Below, piece by piece: positions 43,027 to 53,573 of a DNA stretch of 64,000 nt (its first letter is position 1; every line of letters starts with the position of its first letter). The notes beneath the pieces were generated by a model. The model made no database searches and was not told the origin of the DNA. It saw nothing but the letters and a program-made list of their open reading frames with translations. This DNA comes from Rhizobium sp. BG4. GTDB lineage: Bacteria > Pseudomonadota > Alphaproteobacteria > Rhizobiales > Rhizobiaceae. Position numbers and translations under genes: made by a program. The stretch spans positions 1,948,501-2,012,500 of the forward strand of contig NZ_CP044125.1 in the NCBI RefSeq assembly GCF_016864575.1, written 5' to 3'.

Positions 43027-44016
43027 ATGCATCTGACGCTCGCCGCCGCCGAAACGCTCGTTCTCGACGCGTTGAAACGCAACGGCGTCGAGGAGGGGAA
43101 TGCGCTCTCGGTATCTCGTGCGCTCGTCGCCGCAGAAGCTGCCGGGCAGAGCGGGCACGGGCTTCGCCGCGCCGTGGCCTATGCCCTTCAGGCGAAATCC
43201 GGGAAGGTCGATGGCGTCGCCAAGCCGATCCTCTATCAGCCCTATCCTTCCGTGATCCAGATCGATGCCTGCCATGGATATGCCTATCCGGCGCTTGATC
43301 TCGCCGTTCCTGCCCTGACCGAAATGGCCCGGTCGCAGGGTATCGCCATGGCAGCGATCCGCCGCTCGCACCATGCCGGCGTTCTGGCGCTGACGGTCGA
43401 GCGTTTCGCCGAGGCTGGCCTCGTTGCGATCATGGTTGCCAATGCCACCGCGGCAATGGCGGCCTGGGGCGGGCGCAAGCCGCTGTTCGGCACCAACCCG
43501 ATTGCCTTTGCTGCGCCCGTAACGGGACAGGACCCTGTGGTTATCGACCTCGCACTTTCGCGCGTGGCGCGCGGCAAGATCATGGCGGCGCGGCAGAAGG
43601 GCGTGCCGATCCCTGCCGACTGGGCCTTCGACCGCGATGGCCAGCCGACGACGGATGCGGTTGCGGCACTCGATGGCACGATGGTGCCTTCGGGCGAGGC
43701 TAAGGGTGCTGCCCTTGCGATGATGGTCGAGATCCTGGCTGCGCCGCTGACGGGCGCCAACTTCTCCTATGAATCGACTTCGCTGTTCGACGATAAGGGT
43801 GCTGCTCCCGGCCTCGGGCAGATGATCATCGTCATCAATCCGGAAGCGGGCGGCGGCGCGTTTGCGGCGGCCCGGCTGACCGAGCTTGCCAATGAAATTT
43901 CCTCGGATCCAGGGGTGCGGTTGCCCGGCAGGCGCGGGCTGACGGCGCGGCGCGCCGCGATCGAAAACGGCATCGATGTCGAGGATGATGTCGTCGATGC
44001 GATCCTCGCGGTATAG
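43027..44016 (+). CDS. Ldh2/malate-lactate dehydrogenase-family NAD(P)H oxidoreductase (DpkA-like)
   Basis: This is a 329-residue member of the YlbC/LDH2 family, structurally unlike classical lactate dehydrogenases. Signatures are SGHGLRRAVAYALQ, RRSHHAGVLAL with the catalytic His pair, GGRKPLFGTNPIAFAAP and the Ser/Lys-bearing VPSGEAKGAALAMMVEIL. Members include DpkA, the delta1-piperideine-2-carboxylate reductase that makes L-pipecolate from D-lysine. Placed after amaA-like and amaB genes, this is the best-fitting role; malate, ureidoglycolate or 2,3-diketogulonate reduction are alternatives by family alone. Confidence 0.8.
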   Translation: MHLTLAAAETLVLDALKRNGVEEGNALSVSRALVAAEAAGQSGHGLRRAVAYALQAKSGKVDGVAKPILYQPYPSVIQIDACHGYAYPALDLAVPALTEMARSQGIAMAAIRRSHHAGVLALTVERFAEAGLVAIMVANATAAMAAWGGRKPLFGTNPIAFAAPVTGQDPVVIDLALSRVARGKIMAARQKGVPIPADWAFDRDGQPTTDAVAALDGTMVPSGEAKGAALAMMVEILAAPLTGANFSYESTSLFDDKGAAPGLGQMIIVINPEAGGGAFAAARLTELANEISSDPGVRLPGRRGLTARRAAIENGIDVEDDVVDAILAV

Positions 44017-44027
44017 AATCGTTCTAA

Positions 44028-44048
44028 ACTTGATAAATAATTTCAAGT
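44028..44048 (+). promoter_or_regulatory. Iron-responsive operator (RirA-type IRO box)
   Basis: ACTTGA-N9-TCAAGT is a perfect 6-bp inverted repeat whose core TGA-N9-TCA equals the IRO consensus bound by the rhizobial iron regulator RirA. It lies 108 bases upstream of the iron-binding protein gene in an AT-rich gap, so the importer is likely repressed when iron is plentiful. Confidence 0.75.
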
Positions 44049-44155
44049 ATTTGTGATCATCCCACGGTGAAGCAAACTTGAAAATTGAAGTCAGGAAAAA
44101 TATAGGGGGCGCGCATCACCCCACCCCCAGGGGAGATATTGCCATGGAGGGCATC

Positions 44156-45169
44156 ATGAAGAATTCCATTACGCGCCGTTCCGCGCTCGCGCTGGCTGCG
44201 TCTCTTCTCGCTGCAACATCGCTCGCATCAGGCGCCAGCGCGCAGGACGAAGGCATCGTCGTCTATAACGCCCAGCACGAAAGCCTCGGCCGCGAATGGA
44301 TCGATGCCTTCACCAAGGAGACCGGCATCAAGGTCACCATTCGTCAGGGCAGCGACATGCAGTTCGCCAACCAGATCATCCAGGAAGGCGACGCCTCCCC
44401 GGCAGACGTATTCCTGACGGAAAATTCCCCGGCCATGACGCTGGTCGACGGCGCAGGCCTTTTCGCACCCGTCGATAAGGAAACGCTCGATCAGGTTCCG
44501 GCCGAATACCGCCCGTCCGACGGCATGTGGACCGGCATTGCTGCCCGTTCGACCGTCTTTGCCTATGACAAGCGCAAGCTGACCGAAGACAAGCTGCCGA
44601 AGTCGATGCTCGATCTCGCCGATCCGGCCTGGAAGGGCCGTTGGGGCGCTGCTCCTGCCGGTGCCGACTTCCAGGCCATCGTCAGCGCGCTGCTGCAGCT
44701 GAAGGGCGAGGAAGCGACTGCCGCATGGCTCAAGGGCCTCAAGGACAATGCGACGCCCTACAAGGGCAACAGCGTTGCAATGAAGGCGGTCAATGCCGGC
44801 GAAGTCGAAGGCGCGATCATTTACCACTACTACTGGTTCGGCGATCAGGCGAAGACGGCTGAAAACAGCGCCAATGTCGGCCTGCACTATTTCAAGAACC
44901 AGGATCCGGGCGCATTCGTCTCGATCTCCGGCGGCGGCGTTCTGAAGTCGACGCAGCACATGAAGGAAGCCCAGGCGTTCCTGAAGTTCATCGCCGGCAA
45001 GGCGGGTCAGGCAATCCTGAAGAACGGCACGTCCTATGAATATGCCGTCAGCGGCGATTCCAACGACAAGCTCGTTCCGCTCAAGGATCTGAACGCGCCG
45101 AAGGTCGAAGCCTCGGAGCTGAACAGCAAGAAGGTCGTCGAAATGATGACCGCTGCAGGCCTGATCTAA
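44156..45169 (+). CDS. Iron(III) ABC transporter periplasmic binding protein (FbpA/AfuA family)
   Basis: This is a 337-residue periplasmic ferric-ion-binding protein. ATG 44156 follows GGAGG with 5-base spacing and starts a signal peptide, MKNSITRRSALALAASLL, cleaved near ASAQ; it carries a twin-Arg pair that might allow Tat export. The mature chain opens EGIVVYNAQHESLG, the FbpA family start, and the YHYYW segment supplies the paired tyrosines that coordinate ferric iron. It heads a three-gene importer behind the IRO box. Starts at 44144 or 44078 are less likely. Confidence 0.9.
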   Translation: MKNSITRRSALALAASLLAATSLASGASAQDEGIVVYNAQHESLGREWIDAFTKETGIKVTIRQGSDMQFANQIIQEGDASPADVFLTENSPAMTLVDGAGLFAPVDKETLDQVPAEYRPSDGMWTGIAARSTVFAYDKRKLTEDKLPKSMLDLADPAWKGRWGAAPAGADFQAIVSALLQLKGEEATAAWLKGLKDNATPYKGNSVAMKAVNAGEVEGAIIYHYYWFGDQAKTAENSANVGLHYFKNQDPGAFVSISGGGVLKSTQHMKEAQAFLKFIAGKAGQAILKNGTSYEYAVSGDSNDKLVPLKDLNAPKVEASELNSKKVVEMMTAAGLI

Positions 45170-45232
45170 GCCCATCTGCCGCAGGCGGGCGGAGTCAAAA
45201 CTATTGCTTTTGGCTCAAGAAAACCTTACGGC

Positions 45233-46899
45233 ATGACCAATCATGGCAACCGCTTCCTGACGAGGCGGTTGCCTTCCTTTTTCAGCGTCACAAAGGCGTC
45301 GGCCTTGCTGCAAGACAACAGATCGCTCGTGACCGGCCTAGCCGGCAATGAAGCGCCGGTCAGCACAATCGGTTCCCTGCGCGGGCGCATGCCGCACGCT
45401 TCCGTCGTCGTCTTCGCAACCATCGTCGCGCTCTTCAGCCTCGTGCCGCTCGGCTTCATCGCCTGGATCACCTACGATGTCGGCTGGGAAACCGTGAAGG
45501 CGCTCGTCTTCCGCCCGCGCGTCGGCGAGCTGATGATCAACACGGTGTTCCTGGAAGCGCTGACGGTTCCGCTGTCGATCGCGCTTGCGGTGACGCTCGC
45601 GTGGCTGACGGAGCGGACCGACATTCCTTTTGCGCGGCTCTGGTCGTGGCTTGCGGTCGCGCCGCTCGCCGTTCCCGCTTTCGTTCACAGCTATGCCTGG
45701 ATCAGCCTCGTGCCCGGTATGCGCGGGCTGCAGAGCGGCGTCTTCGTCTCTGTGCTTGCTTATTATCCCTTTCTCTACCTGCCGGTTGCCGCGGCACTTC
45801 GCCGTCTCGATCCGGCGATCGAGGATGCTGCGGCCTCGCTCGGGCTCGGCCCCTGGCGGGTGTTCTTCCGCACGATCCTGCCGCAGCTCAGGCTGGCGAT
45901 CTGCGGCGGTTCGCTGCTGATTGCGCTGCATCTGCTGTCGGAATACGGGCTCTATGTGATGATCCGCTTCGACACGTTTGCGACGGCGATTGTCGACCAG
46001 TTCCAGTCCGCCTATAACAGCCCGGCCGCCAATATGCTCGGCGGCGTGCTCGTCGCCTGCTGCCTGTTCCTGCTCGGGCTCGAAATCCTCGTTCGCGGCA
46101 ATGAGCGCTATGCCCGCGTCGGCTCCGGTTCGGCGCGCCCGGCAGACCGGCGCAGGCTCGGATGGTTCACCATTCCGGCGGTGCTGTTGCCGATCGCAGT
46201 CGCGGTGCTGACGCTTGGCGTTCCCCTCGTGACGCTGGGACGCTGGCTCTATCTCGGCGGCGCCGAGATCTGGCGGCTGGATACGGTTGGCAATGCGTTC
46301 ATTCAGACCATCATTCTTGCCGTCGCAGGCGGTGTGCTGACGACGATTGCCGCGGTGCCGATGGCCTGGCTCTCGGTGCGTGCGCCGGGCCGCTTCCAGC
46401 GCTTCCTCGAAGCCTGCCATTACTATGTCGGCTCGCTGCCTGGCGTCGTCGTGGCGCTAGCGTTGGTGACGATCACCGTGCGGTTGGTGCTGCCGCTCTA
46501 CCAGACCTTCGCGACGCTGACCGTCGCCTATGTGCTGCTGTTCCTGCCGCGTGCCATGGTCGGCCTGCGCGCCAGCATTGCGCAGGCGCCGGTCGAGCTC
46601 GAACGTGCCGCCATGGGCCTTGGCCGCACGCCGTCGCAGGCCGTGCGCCAGATCACCATGCGGCTTGCAGCACCCGGTTTTGCCGCCAGCGTGGCGCTTG
46701 TGGCGCTCGGGATCACCAACGAGCTGACGGCAACGCTGATGCTTTCGCCGAATGGCGTCGAGACGCTGTCGACGAAATTCTGGTCGCTGACGAGCGAGAT
46801 CGATTACGTCTCGGCGGCGCCCTACGCGGTGATGATGATCATCCTGTCGCTGCCGCTGACGCTGCTTCTCTATTCCCAATCGAAACGGACTGCCGGACA

Positions 46900-46903
<4 letters not shown>
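45233..46903 (+). CDS. Iron(III) ABC transporter permease (FbpB-type, duplicated)
   Basis: This is a 556-residue inner-membrane permease with two BPD modules, about 12 membrane segments and two EAA loops ([15 protein letters not shown] and [14 protein letters not shown]). It would form the whole translocation channel with the binding protein upstream and ATPase downstream. About 50 cytoplasmic residues precede the first membrane segment, longer than usual, so the start might be at MPHASVVVF (45389); no strong Shine-Dalgarno decides. The ATPase gene overlaps its stop (ATGA). Confidence 0.88.
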
Positions 46904-47936
<1,033 letters not shown>

Positions 47937-47940
<4 letters not shown>

Positions 47941-49262
47941 GCCGTCTTGCGATCGGCTTCTTCGCCCTGCTCCAGCCAGCCGCCGGTGAAGCCGGCGCGC
48001 TCGAGGCCAAGGCGAATGACCGGTGATTGCCGCATCAGGCTCCAGATGAAATCCGAACGGTCGTTCTCGATCGTCATCACCAGCAGACCCTGATCGATGC
48101 CAACGCAGCGGTCATCCACCCAGCCTTCCGGACGTCGGGTCTTCACCGTCGGATTGAAGCCGCCGGGGAAGCGTCCCTCGTAGGTGAGGTCAGGATAGGT
48201 TTCGAGCAACGCCTTCGTGCCGTCGAGTGCTGCCTGCCGGTCATAGGGGAGCGATGCCAGGGCTGCCCAGGGCGCGATCGTTCCATCATCGGGGCCGAGC
48301 GGGGCGCCGCGAGCTGCATAGCCCAGCACCTTCGGATGACGTCCGCCGCGCATATGGCGGCTCGGCGGCGGGCCGTCGGAGGCGGAAAGGCCCCAGACAT
48401 CCTTGTTATAGCCGACGAAATGGCCGGGATTGCGCACGGCATAGTCGCGCTGGACGGCGATCGAGATTTGCGTATTGCGGAAATAGTCCCAATCGCGGGC
48501 CGCCATCGGGCGGTCCTGGATGCCACGGAAATCGATCCAGGCATGCGAGAAGAAATGGATGAAGAGCGGGCCGGCATAGAGATAGGCCTGTTCCCCAAAG
48601 AGCATCCAGGAATAGCTCGAGGTAAAGGCGTCATAGCTCGACTGCGGGATCGGGTGCGTCGGCGAGGCGAGCGCCAGCGTATAGAGCAGCACCGCCTCGT
48701 CGTAACCCTGCCAGCGCCAGTGCAGGAAGCCGCTGGCGGGCTTCCAGCCCATGCAGATGGTCTCGCCCTTGTTGAGAGCCCAGTGCCAGTCGATACGCTC
48801 GTAAATGACCTTAACGAGGTCGCGGATTTCCTGCTCGTCGCCATCGGCGCGATCGAAATAGGCCGAAGCCGTCAGCATGCCGGCGACAAGCAGCGTCGTA
48901 TCGATGGTCGAGAGCTCGCTGTTCCAGGCGCGGTGGCCGGTGTCCATGTGCAGGAAGTGATAATAGAAGCCGCGATAGCCGCTTGCGTGGCGCTCCCGGC
49001 CCTGATGGCTTCCGGCAAAGAAGCGAAGCGTCGTCAGCGTGCGTTCGATGGCGCCCGTCCGAGTCATCCAGCCGCGCTCGACGCCGACGGTATAGGATGA
49101 CAGCGCAAAGCCGACGGCGGCGATGCTGCAGGGTACGCCCTCGATCGAGGTGTCGGCAACAAGCCCGTTATCGGGATTGGTATGTTTCAGGAAGTAGTTA
49201 AAGGCGGATTCTTGCAGCCTGTCGATCAGCGCAGCATCCGTGTCGTCGAGTCGTTGCAGCAT
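47937..49262 (-). CDS. Glucoamylase-like (PF10091/GH144-type) protein
   Basis: This is a 441-residue (alpha/alpha)6-barrel-type protein of the Glycoamyl family, also found as an internal domain of cyclic beta-1,2-glucan synthase and in GH144 endo-beta-1,2-glucanases. Seen motifs include YRGFYYHFLHMDTGHRAW, STIDTTLLVAGML and the substrate-cleft-like GPLFIHFFSHAWIDFRGIQD. From the chosen Met (MLQRLDDTD) there is no signal peptide; the frame extends to 49388 with a doubtful hydrophobic N-terminus, so localisation is uncertain. It likely acts on beta-glucan, a major rhizobial periplasmic polymer. The precise reaction is unverified. Confidence 0.75.
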
Positions 49263-49430
49263 ACTCAAACCATTTGTTTTCGCCCCTGCTTCAACATGGC
49301 GATGCGTTGCGTGCAAATCAAACCTTTTTGAAAAGCGCGCAAATTCGATGGATGCTGCGGCCGGAAAGGCGGAAACGACAAAGCACACGCCGGAGCGTGC
49401 TGTCTGTATTCTAGATCTCTAAGGAGAAAC

Positions 49431-49505
49431 TGGAGCGGGCGAAGGGGTTCGAACCCTCGACCCCAACCTTGGCAAGGTTGTGCTCTACCACTGAGCTACA
49501 CCCGC
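49431..49505 (-). tRNA. tRNA-Gly (anticodon GCC)
   Basis: On the - strand the acceptor stem GCGGGTG pairs with CGCCCGC, followed by discriminator T and an encoded CCA. The D-arm GTAGCTCAGTGGTAGAGC, the anticodon stem CAACC/GGTTG around TTGCCAA (anticodon GCC) and the T-arm with GGTTCGAACCC are intact. It is 75 bases long including CCA. Confidence 0.98.
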
Positions 49506-49759
49506 TCATAATCCCGTCGGCCTGTGGTAGTTGTGAGGACCGTGGGCGCCACCTTGCGGCGACGGGCGCTATATCGCCCAAACGATTTTCAAATGCAACA
49601 GGGAAATGACGGAAAGCCGAAGAAAAATTCCAAGCTGTTGAAATGATTTCCGAAAACGCCGCAAATCTGCGCGAAAGCGTCGATCATGCGCATTGCCAAA
49701 GCCGGCCCCTGGACTTAATCAAAGCGCCTGCCCGCAATTTTCATCAGATGGGTGCCGCG

Positions 49760-50269
49760 ATGACCGATACCAAACCGAAGACCCGCGACGAACTTTTCGC
49801 CTTTCTGGACAGCCTCGGCATCAAACATTCCACCAAGGATCATGCACCCGTCTTTACGGTCGCCGAATCGGTGGCGCTGCGTGATGAAATTCCGGGCGGG
49901 CACACGAAGAACCTTTTCGTGAAGGACAAGAAGGACCAGTTTTTCCTGCTGACTGTCGAGGAGCATGCTTCCGTCGATCTCAAGACGGTGCACACGCTGA
50001 TCGGTGCGGCGAGCAAGGTCTCCTTTGGCAAGCCCGAGAAGCTGATGGAATATCTCGGTGTCATTCCCGGCTCGGTCACGGCCTTCGGCGCGATCAACGA
50101 TACCGGCCACAACGTGACCTTCGTTCTCGATGCGGATCTGATGAAGGACGAGATCATCAACTGCCATCCGCTGTCGAACGACGCGACGACCTCCATATCA
50201 AGTGCCGATCTCGTCCGTTTCATGGAAGCGACGGGCCACAAGCCGCTTGTCTTGAAAGTCACGGCCTGA
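49760..50269 (+). CDS. YbaK/ProX-family aminoacyl-tRNA deacylase
   Basis: This is a 169-residue free-standing editing domain related to the INS domain of prolyl-tRNA synthetase. ProXp-ala members hydrolyse Ala mischarged on tRNA-Pro. Typical text is VALRDEIPGGHTKNLFVKDKKDQFFLL, with the catalytic Lys in KNLFVKDKK and the GH loop before it, and ALINDTGH-like text (AINDTGHNVTFVLD). ATG 49760 (MTDTKPKTR) is chosen; a Met four codons earlier is possible. Alphaproteobacterial ProRS often lacks its own editing domain, which explains a separate gene. Confidence 0.88.
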   Translation: MTDTKPKTRDELFAFLDSLGIKHSTKDHAPVFTVAESVALRDEIPGGHTKNLFVKDKKDQFFLLTVEEHASVDLKTVHTLIGAASKVSFGKPEKLMEYLGVIPGSVTAFGAINDTGHNVTFVLDADLMKDEIINCHPLSNDATTSISSADLVRFMEATGHKPLVLKVTA

Positions 50270-50327
50270 CATACGATTTTAACGCTAGAAAAAAGGCCGG
50301 GCACGACCGGCGTGGCGGGAGATACCT

Positions 50328-51308
50328 ATGAGCGGCAACGACAACCCCTACAGCACGTCCTACGGCACGATGTCGGCAACGGCGACCTATGGCGGCGCGC
50401 AGCAGCCTGCGGCGGCTCCGGCAGCAGCCGGTAGCTATATCAAGGACACGACGACGGCGAATTTCACCAAGGATGTCATCGAGGATTCGCGCAACCAGCC
50501 GGTTCTCGTCGATTTCTGGGCGCCCTGGTGCGGTCCGTGCAAGCAGCTGACGCCGGTGCTCGAAAAGGTCGTCAACGAGGCCCAGGGCCGCGTCAAGCTC
50601 GTCAAGATGAACATCGACGATCATCCGTCGATCGCCGGCCAGCTCGGCATCCAGTCTATCCCGGCCGTCATCGCTTTTGTCGGCGGCCGTCCGGCTGACG
50701 GCTTCATGGGCGCGGTTCCGGAAAGCCAGGTTCGCCAGTTCATCGATCGGCTCGCCGGTCCGGCAGGCGCCGATCAGGCAGCCGAGATTGAAGCCATTCT
50801 CGAAGAGGCCGCCGGGCTTCTGGCGTCGGGCGACGTCAATGGCGCCGCGCAGCTCTATGGCGCCGTCATGCAGGCCGATCCGGAAAATGCCAAGGCACTC
50901 GCCGGCATGGTCGAATGCATGATCGCCGCCAATCAGCACGAGCGTGCCCGCGAAGCGCTGACCGATCTGCCGGAAGAGCTTTCGAAGGATGCCGCCATCC
51001 AGGCCGTTCTCAAGAAGCTCGACCAGATCGAAGAGGCCCGCAAGCTTGGCGATCCCTTTGCGCTGGAACAGCAGCTTTCGGGCAATCCTGACGACCACGA
51101 AGCGCGAATGAAGCTTGCCAAGATCCGCAATGTCGAGGGACGCCGCGACGAAGCTGCGGAACATCTCCTGACCATCATGCGCAAGGACCGCACCTTCGAC
51201 GACGACGGCGCTCGCCGCCAGTTGCTGCAGTTCTTTGAGGTCTGGGGCTTCAAGGATCCGGCCACCGTTTCCGCCCGGCGCAAGCTTTCGGCGATGCTGT
51301 TCTCGTAA
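50328..51308 (+). CDS. Thioredoxin-TPR co-chaperone (CnoX/YbbN-like)
   Basis: This is a 326-residue cytoplasmic protein. A low-complexity 35-residue N-terminus (Ser/Tyr/Thr then Ala/Pro-rich) precedes a thioredoxin domain (about 40-145) with the intact site WCGPC. TPR-like helices follow (about 155-320), for example AAQLYGAVMQADPENAKALAG. This is the CnoX layout, a chaperone that holds unfolded proteins under oxidative or chlorine stress and passes them to GroEL. The WCGPC motif suggests active redox function, unlike E. coli CnoX. It precedes the Lon-N gene by about 100 bases. Confidence 0.88.
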   Translation: MSGNDNPYSTSYGTMSATATYGGAQQPAAAPAAAGSYIKDTTTANFTKDVIEDSRNQPVLVDFWAPWCGPCKQLTPVLEKVVNEAQGRVKLVKMNIDDHPSIAGQLGIQSIPAVIAFVGGRPADGFMGAVPESQVRQFIDRLAGPAGADQAAEIEAILEEAAGLLASGDVNGAAQLYGAVMQADPENAKALAGMVECMIAANQHERAREALTDLPEELSKDAAIQAVLKKLDQIEEARKLGDPFALEQQLSGNPDDHEARMKLAKIRNVEGRRDEAAEHLLTIMRKDRTFDDDGARRQLLQFFEVWGFKDPATVSARRKLSAMLFS

Positions 51309-51409
51309 CTTGATGCGGGTGCCCTTGCGTTTTTGAGCGGGGGCACCACATTCAGTTGAATGGCAGGGGCTCCGATTTTTCCTGCTTGAAGAATGCGGGA
51401 CGAAATTTC

Positions 51410-52081
51410 ATGCAAGTCGGGAATGCGAGATATTTGAAACCCGGTGATCTGCCGGACACGATCGCTGTTTTCCCCCTGACCGGCGCTCTCCTCCTGCCGA
51501 CCGGGCAGCTTCCCTTAAACATTTTCGAGCCGCGTTATCTGGCGATGTTCGATGCCGCCATGGCCGGAAACCGGCTGATCGGCATGGTGCAGCCGGCACT
51601 TGGCGATAGCGACGAAAAGATGCCGGATTGCAATCTGGCGCCTGTCGGCTGCCTCGGCCGCATCACCTCTTTCGCCGAAACCGGCGATGGCCGCTATATC
51701 GTATCGCTGACCGGCATCTGCCGGTTCAGGCTGATCGGCGAGAAGGTGAGCCACGACCCGTTCCGCACCTTTCGTATCGCTCCGTTCATTTCCGATCTCT
51801 CGGCACGTGACGAGGAGGATGCAGTCGATCGCGCCGCCCTGCTCTCTGCCTTCCGTGCTTATCTCGATGCCAACAAGCTGGAAGCGGATTGGGAGAGCGT
51901 CGAGCGGGCAAGCAACCTGACGCTCGTCAATTCGCTCGCCATGATGTCGCCCTTCGGCCCTGCGGAAAAGCAGGCTCTGCTGGAAGCGCCCGATCTCAAG
52001 ACACGCGCTGAGACGCTGATCGCCATTACCGAAATCGTGCTGGCGCGCGTCTTCGGTGACTCCGATACGGTTTTGCAGTAA
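51410..52081 (+). CDS. Lon-N (LON substrate-binding domain) protein
   Basis: This is a 223-residue protein made only of the Lon protease N-terminal substrate-recognition domain: IAVFPLTGALLLPTGQLPLNIFEPRY opens it and a helical part closes it (SLAMMSPFGPAEKQALLEAP). No ATPase or protease domain follows. The biochemical role is unknown; it may act in substrate binding. ATG 51410 (MQVGNARYL) is favoured over the opening at 51356. It is followed after 10 bases by the Trm112-like gene, and the order thioredoxin/Lon-N/Trm112 looks conserved among alphaproteobacteria. Confidence 0.88.
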   Translation: MQVGNARYLKPGDLPDTIAVFPLTGALLLPTGQLPLNIFEPRYLAMFDAAMAGNRLIGMVQPALGDSDEKMPDCNLAPVGCLGRITSFAETGDGRYIVSLTGICRFRLIGEKVSHDPFRTFRIAPFISDLSARDEEDAVDRAALLSAFRAYLDANKLEADWESVERASNLTLVNSLAMMSPFGPAEKQALLEAPDLKTRAETLIAITEIVLARVFGDSDTVLQ

Positions 52082-52091
52082 GTCCTGAGAG

Positions 52092-52280
52092 ATGGACGAA
52101 AAACTCAGCCGCGTTGATCCAAAGCTCCTCGAGCTCCTCGTCTGCCCCCTGACCAAGGGGCGGCTGACCTATGACCGCGACCATAACGAGCTCGTCTCCG
52201 AGAAAGGGCGGCTCGCCTACCCGATCCGTGACGGTATTCCGATCATGCTGGTGTCTGAGGCTAGGCGGCTGGACGACTAG
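52092..52280 (+). CDS. Trm112/YcaR-like small protein lacking its zinc cysteines
   Basis: This is a 62-residue Trm112-fold protein, [16 protein letters not shown] followed by [19 protein letters not shown], the family's best-conserved region. The usual CPxCK zinc knuckle has become CPLTK, and only one Cys remains, so it should not bind zinc as eukaryotic Trm112 does. Bacterial members are of uncertain function. The stop overlaps that of the convergent UbiH gene. Confidence 0.9.
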   Translation: MDEKLSRVDPKLLELLVCPLTKGRLTYDRDHNELVSEKGRLAYPIRDGIPIMLVSEARRLDD

Positions 52281-53491
52281 ATCGCCTCGCCCGCCAATAG
52301 CCGCGGATTATCCTTTGCCGTCGTTCCGGCGGCCTGGCCGATGAAGAAGGACTTCAGGCCCGGCAGGCGATCGACGATGCCGAGGCCGACGTCGCGGGCG
52401 ATGCGGATCGCCGTCACGTCGTTCGAAAACAGACGGTTCAGCACGTCGGTCGTAACACCCATGCGGAACGTGTCGAAACGGCGCCATGTCTGGTAGCGCT
52501 CCAGGATATTGATCGAGCCGATATCGAGGCCGAGACGGTCGGCTTCGACGATGGTTTCGGCGAGCGCCGCCACATCCTTGAAGCCGAGATTGAGGCCCTG
52601 GCCGGAGATCGGGTGAATGCCGTGTGCTGCGTCTCCTGCCAGCGCAAAGCGCGGGGCGACGAAAGAGCGCGCCAGCGTCAGGCCGAGCGGGAAGGCGCGC
52701 TTTGCGCCGATCACCTTGAGAGCACCGAGCTTGTGGCCGAAGCGGCGTTCCAGTTCTTCTTCGAAAATCAGATCGTCACCGGCAACCAGCCGGTTCGCAT
52801 CGCTGGTGCGTTCGGTCCAGACGAGCGAGGAGCGGCTGTTGGTCAGCGGCAGGATGGCGAAGGGGCCGGAGGGCAGGAAATGCTCCTCGGCGCAGCCATT
52901 ATGCGGCCGCTCGTGCTCGACGGTGGCGACAATGCCGGACTGGCCGTAATCCCAGCTGACCGTCTTGATACCGGCAAAGTCGCGCAGCTTGGAGCGCACG
53001 CCGTCGCAGGCGACCACGAGACGCGCCTCGATCGCGCTGCCATCGGAGAGTTCGACGGTCGCGTGGTTTTCACCGCTGCTCAGTCCCGTTGCGCTCAGGC
53101 CATGGCGGATTTCGATGCCGAGCCGCTCGCAGACGCCGCGCAATTCGCGCACCATGACGGCGTTCGGGATCATGTGGGCGAAAGGCCGACCTTCCTCGAT
53201 CTCACCGTCGAAGGTCAGGAAAACGGGGCGTACCGGATCCGATGTCTTGGAATCGGTGACGATCATCTTGGTGATCGGCTGCGCCTCGGCGCGGATATTC
53301 TCCCAGATGCCGAAGACCTCCAGCATCTTGGCTGCGGCGGCGATGATGGCGGAGGCGCGCATGTCCTTCTGCCAGACGTGCTCGGGCGCGGCCTCGACAA
53401 CGGCGACATCAAGATGCGGTGCGGCCTGCTTGACCGCCACCGCCGCGGAGAGGCCCACATAGCCTCCGCCAACAACCAGCATATCAAGCAT
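52277..53491 (-). CDS. UbiH/UbiF-family FAD-dependent hydroxylase (ubiquinone biosynthesis)
   Basis: This is a 404-residue class A flavin monooxygenase. The dinucleotide-binding motif [19 protein letters not shown] opens the protein, and the second FAD motif [25 protein letters not shown] (seen about 280-305) includes the UbiH/COQ6 signature GQGLNLG. It hydroxylates the aromatic ring during ubiquinone synthesis; which carbon (C1, C5 or C6) cannot be told by sequence. No other ubi genes are adjacent. It diverges from tesB across an 82-base gap. Confidence 0.85.
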   Translation of the reverse strand: MLDMLVVGGGYVGLSAAVAVKQAAPHLDVAVVEAAPEHVWQKDMRASAIIAAAAKMLEVFGIWENIRAEAQPITKMIVTDSKTSDPVRPVFLTFDGEIEEGRPFAHMIPNAVMVRELRGVCERLGIEIRHGLSATGLSSGENHATVELSDGSAIEARLVVACDGVRSKLRDFAGIKTVSWDYGQSGIVATVEHERPHNGCAEEHFLPSGPFAILPLTNSRSSLVWTERTSDANRLVAGDDLIFEEELERRFGHKLGALKVIGAKRAFPLGLTLARSFVAPRFALAGDAAHGIHPISGQGLNLGFKDVAALAETIVEADRLGLDIGSINILERYQTWRRFDTFRMGVTTDVLNRLFSNDVTAIRIARDVGLGIVDRLPGLKSFFIGQAAGTTAKDNPRLLAGEAI

Positions 53492-53573
53492 CGCTTACTC
53501 CTCAGCCTTGTGAATACAATCGTGATCTATATAGATCATCGCTCCCTTACTTCCTACTGCCGGGGGCAAGCAA

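Noticed and set aside
40038-43082. A 1014-codon open frame on the - strand across the amaA-like and amaB genes
   Set aside because: It is fully antisense to two well-recognised enzymes, has low-complexity Arg/Gly/Asp-rich composition, no domain, and is explained by GC-rich codon bias.
51318-51348. GGTGCCC/GGGCACC hairpin after the thioredoxin gene as a terminator
   Set aside because: Loop is long and no T-run follows, so it is only a weak inverted repeat.
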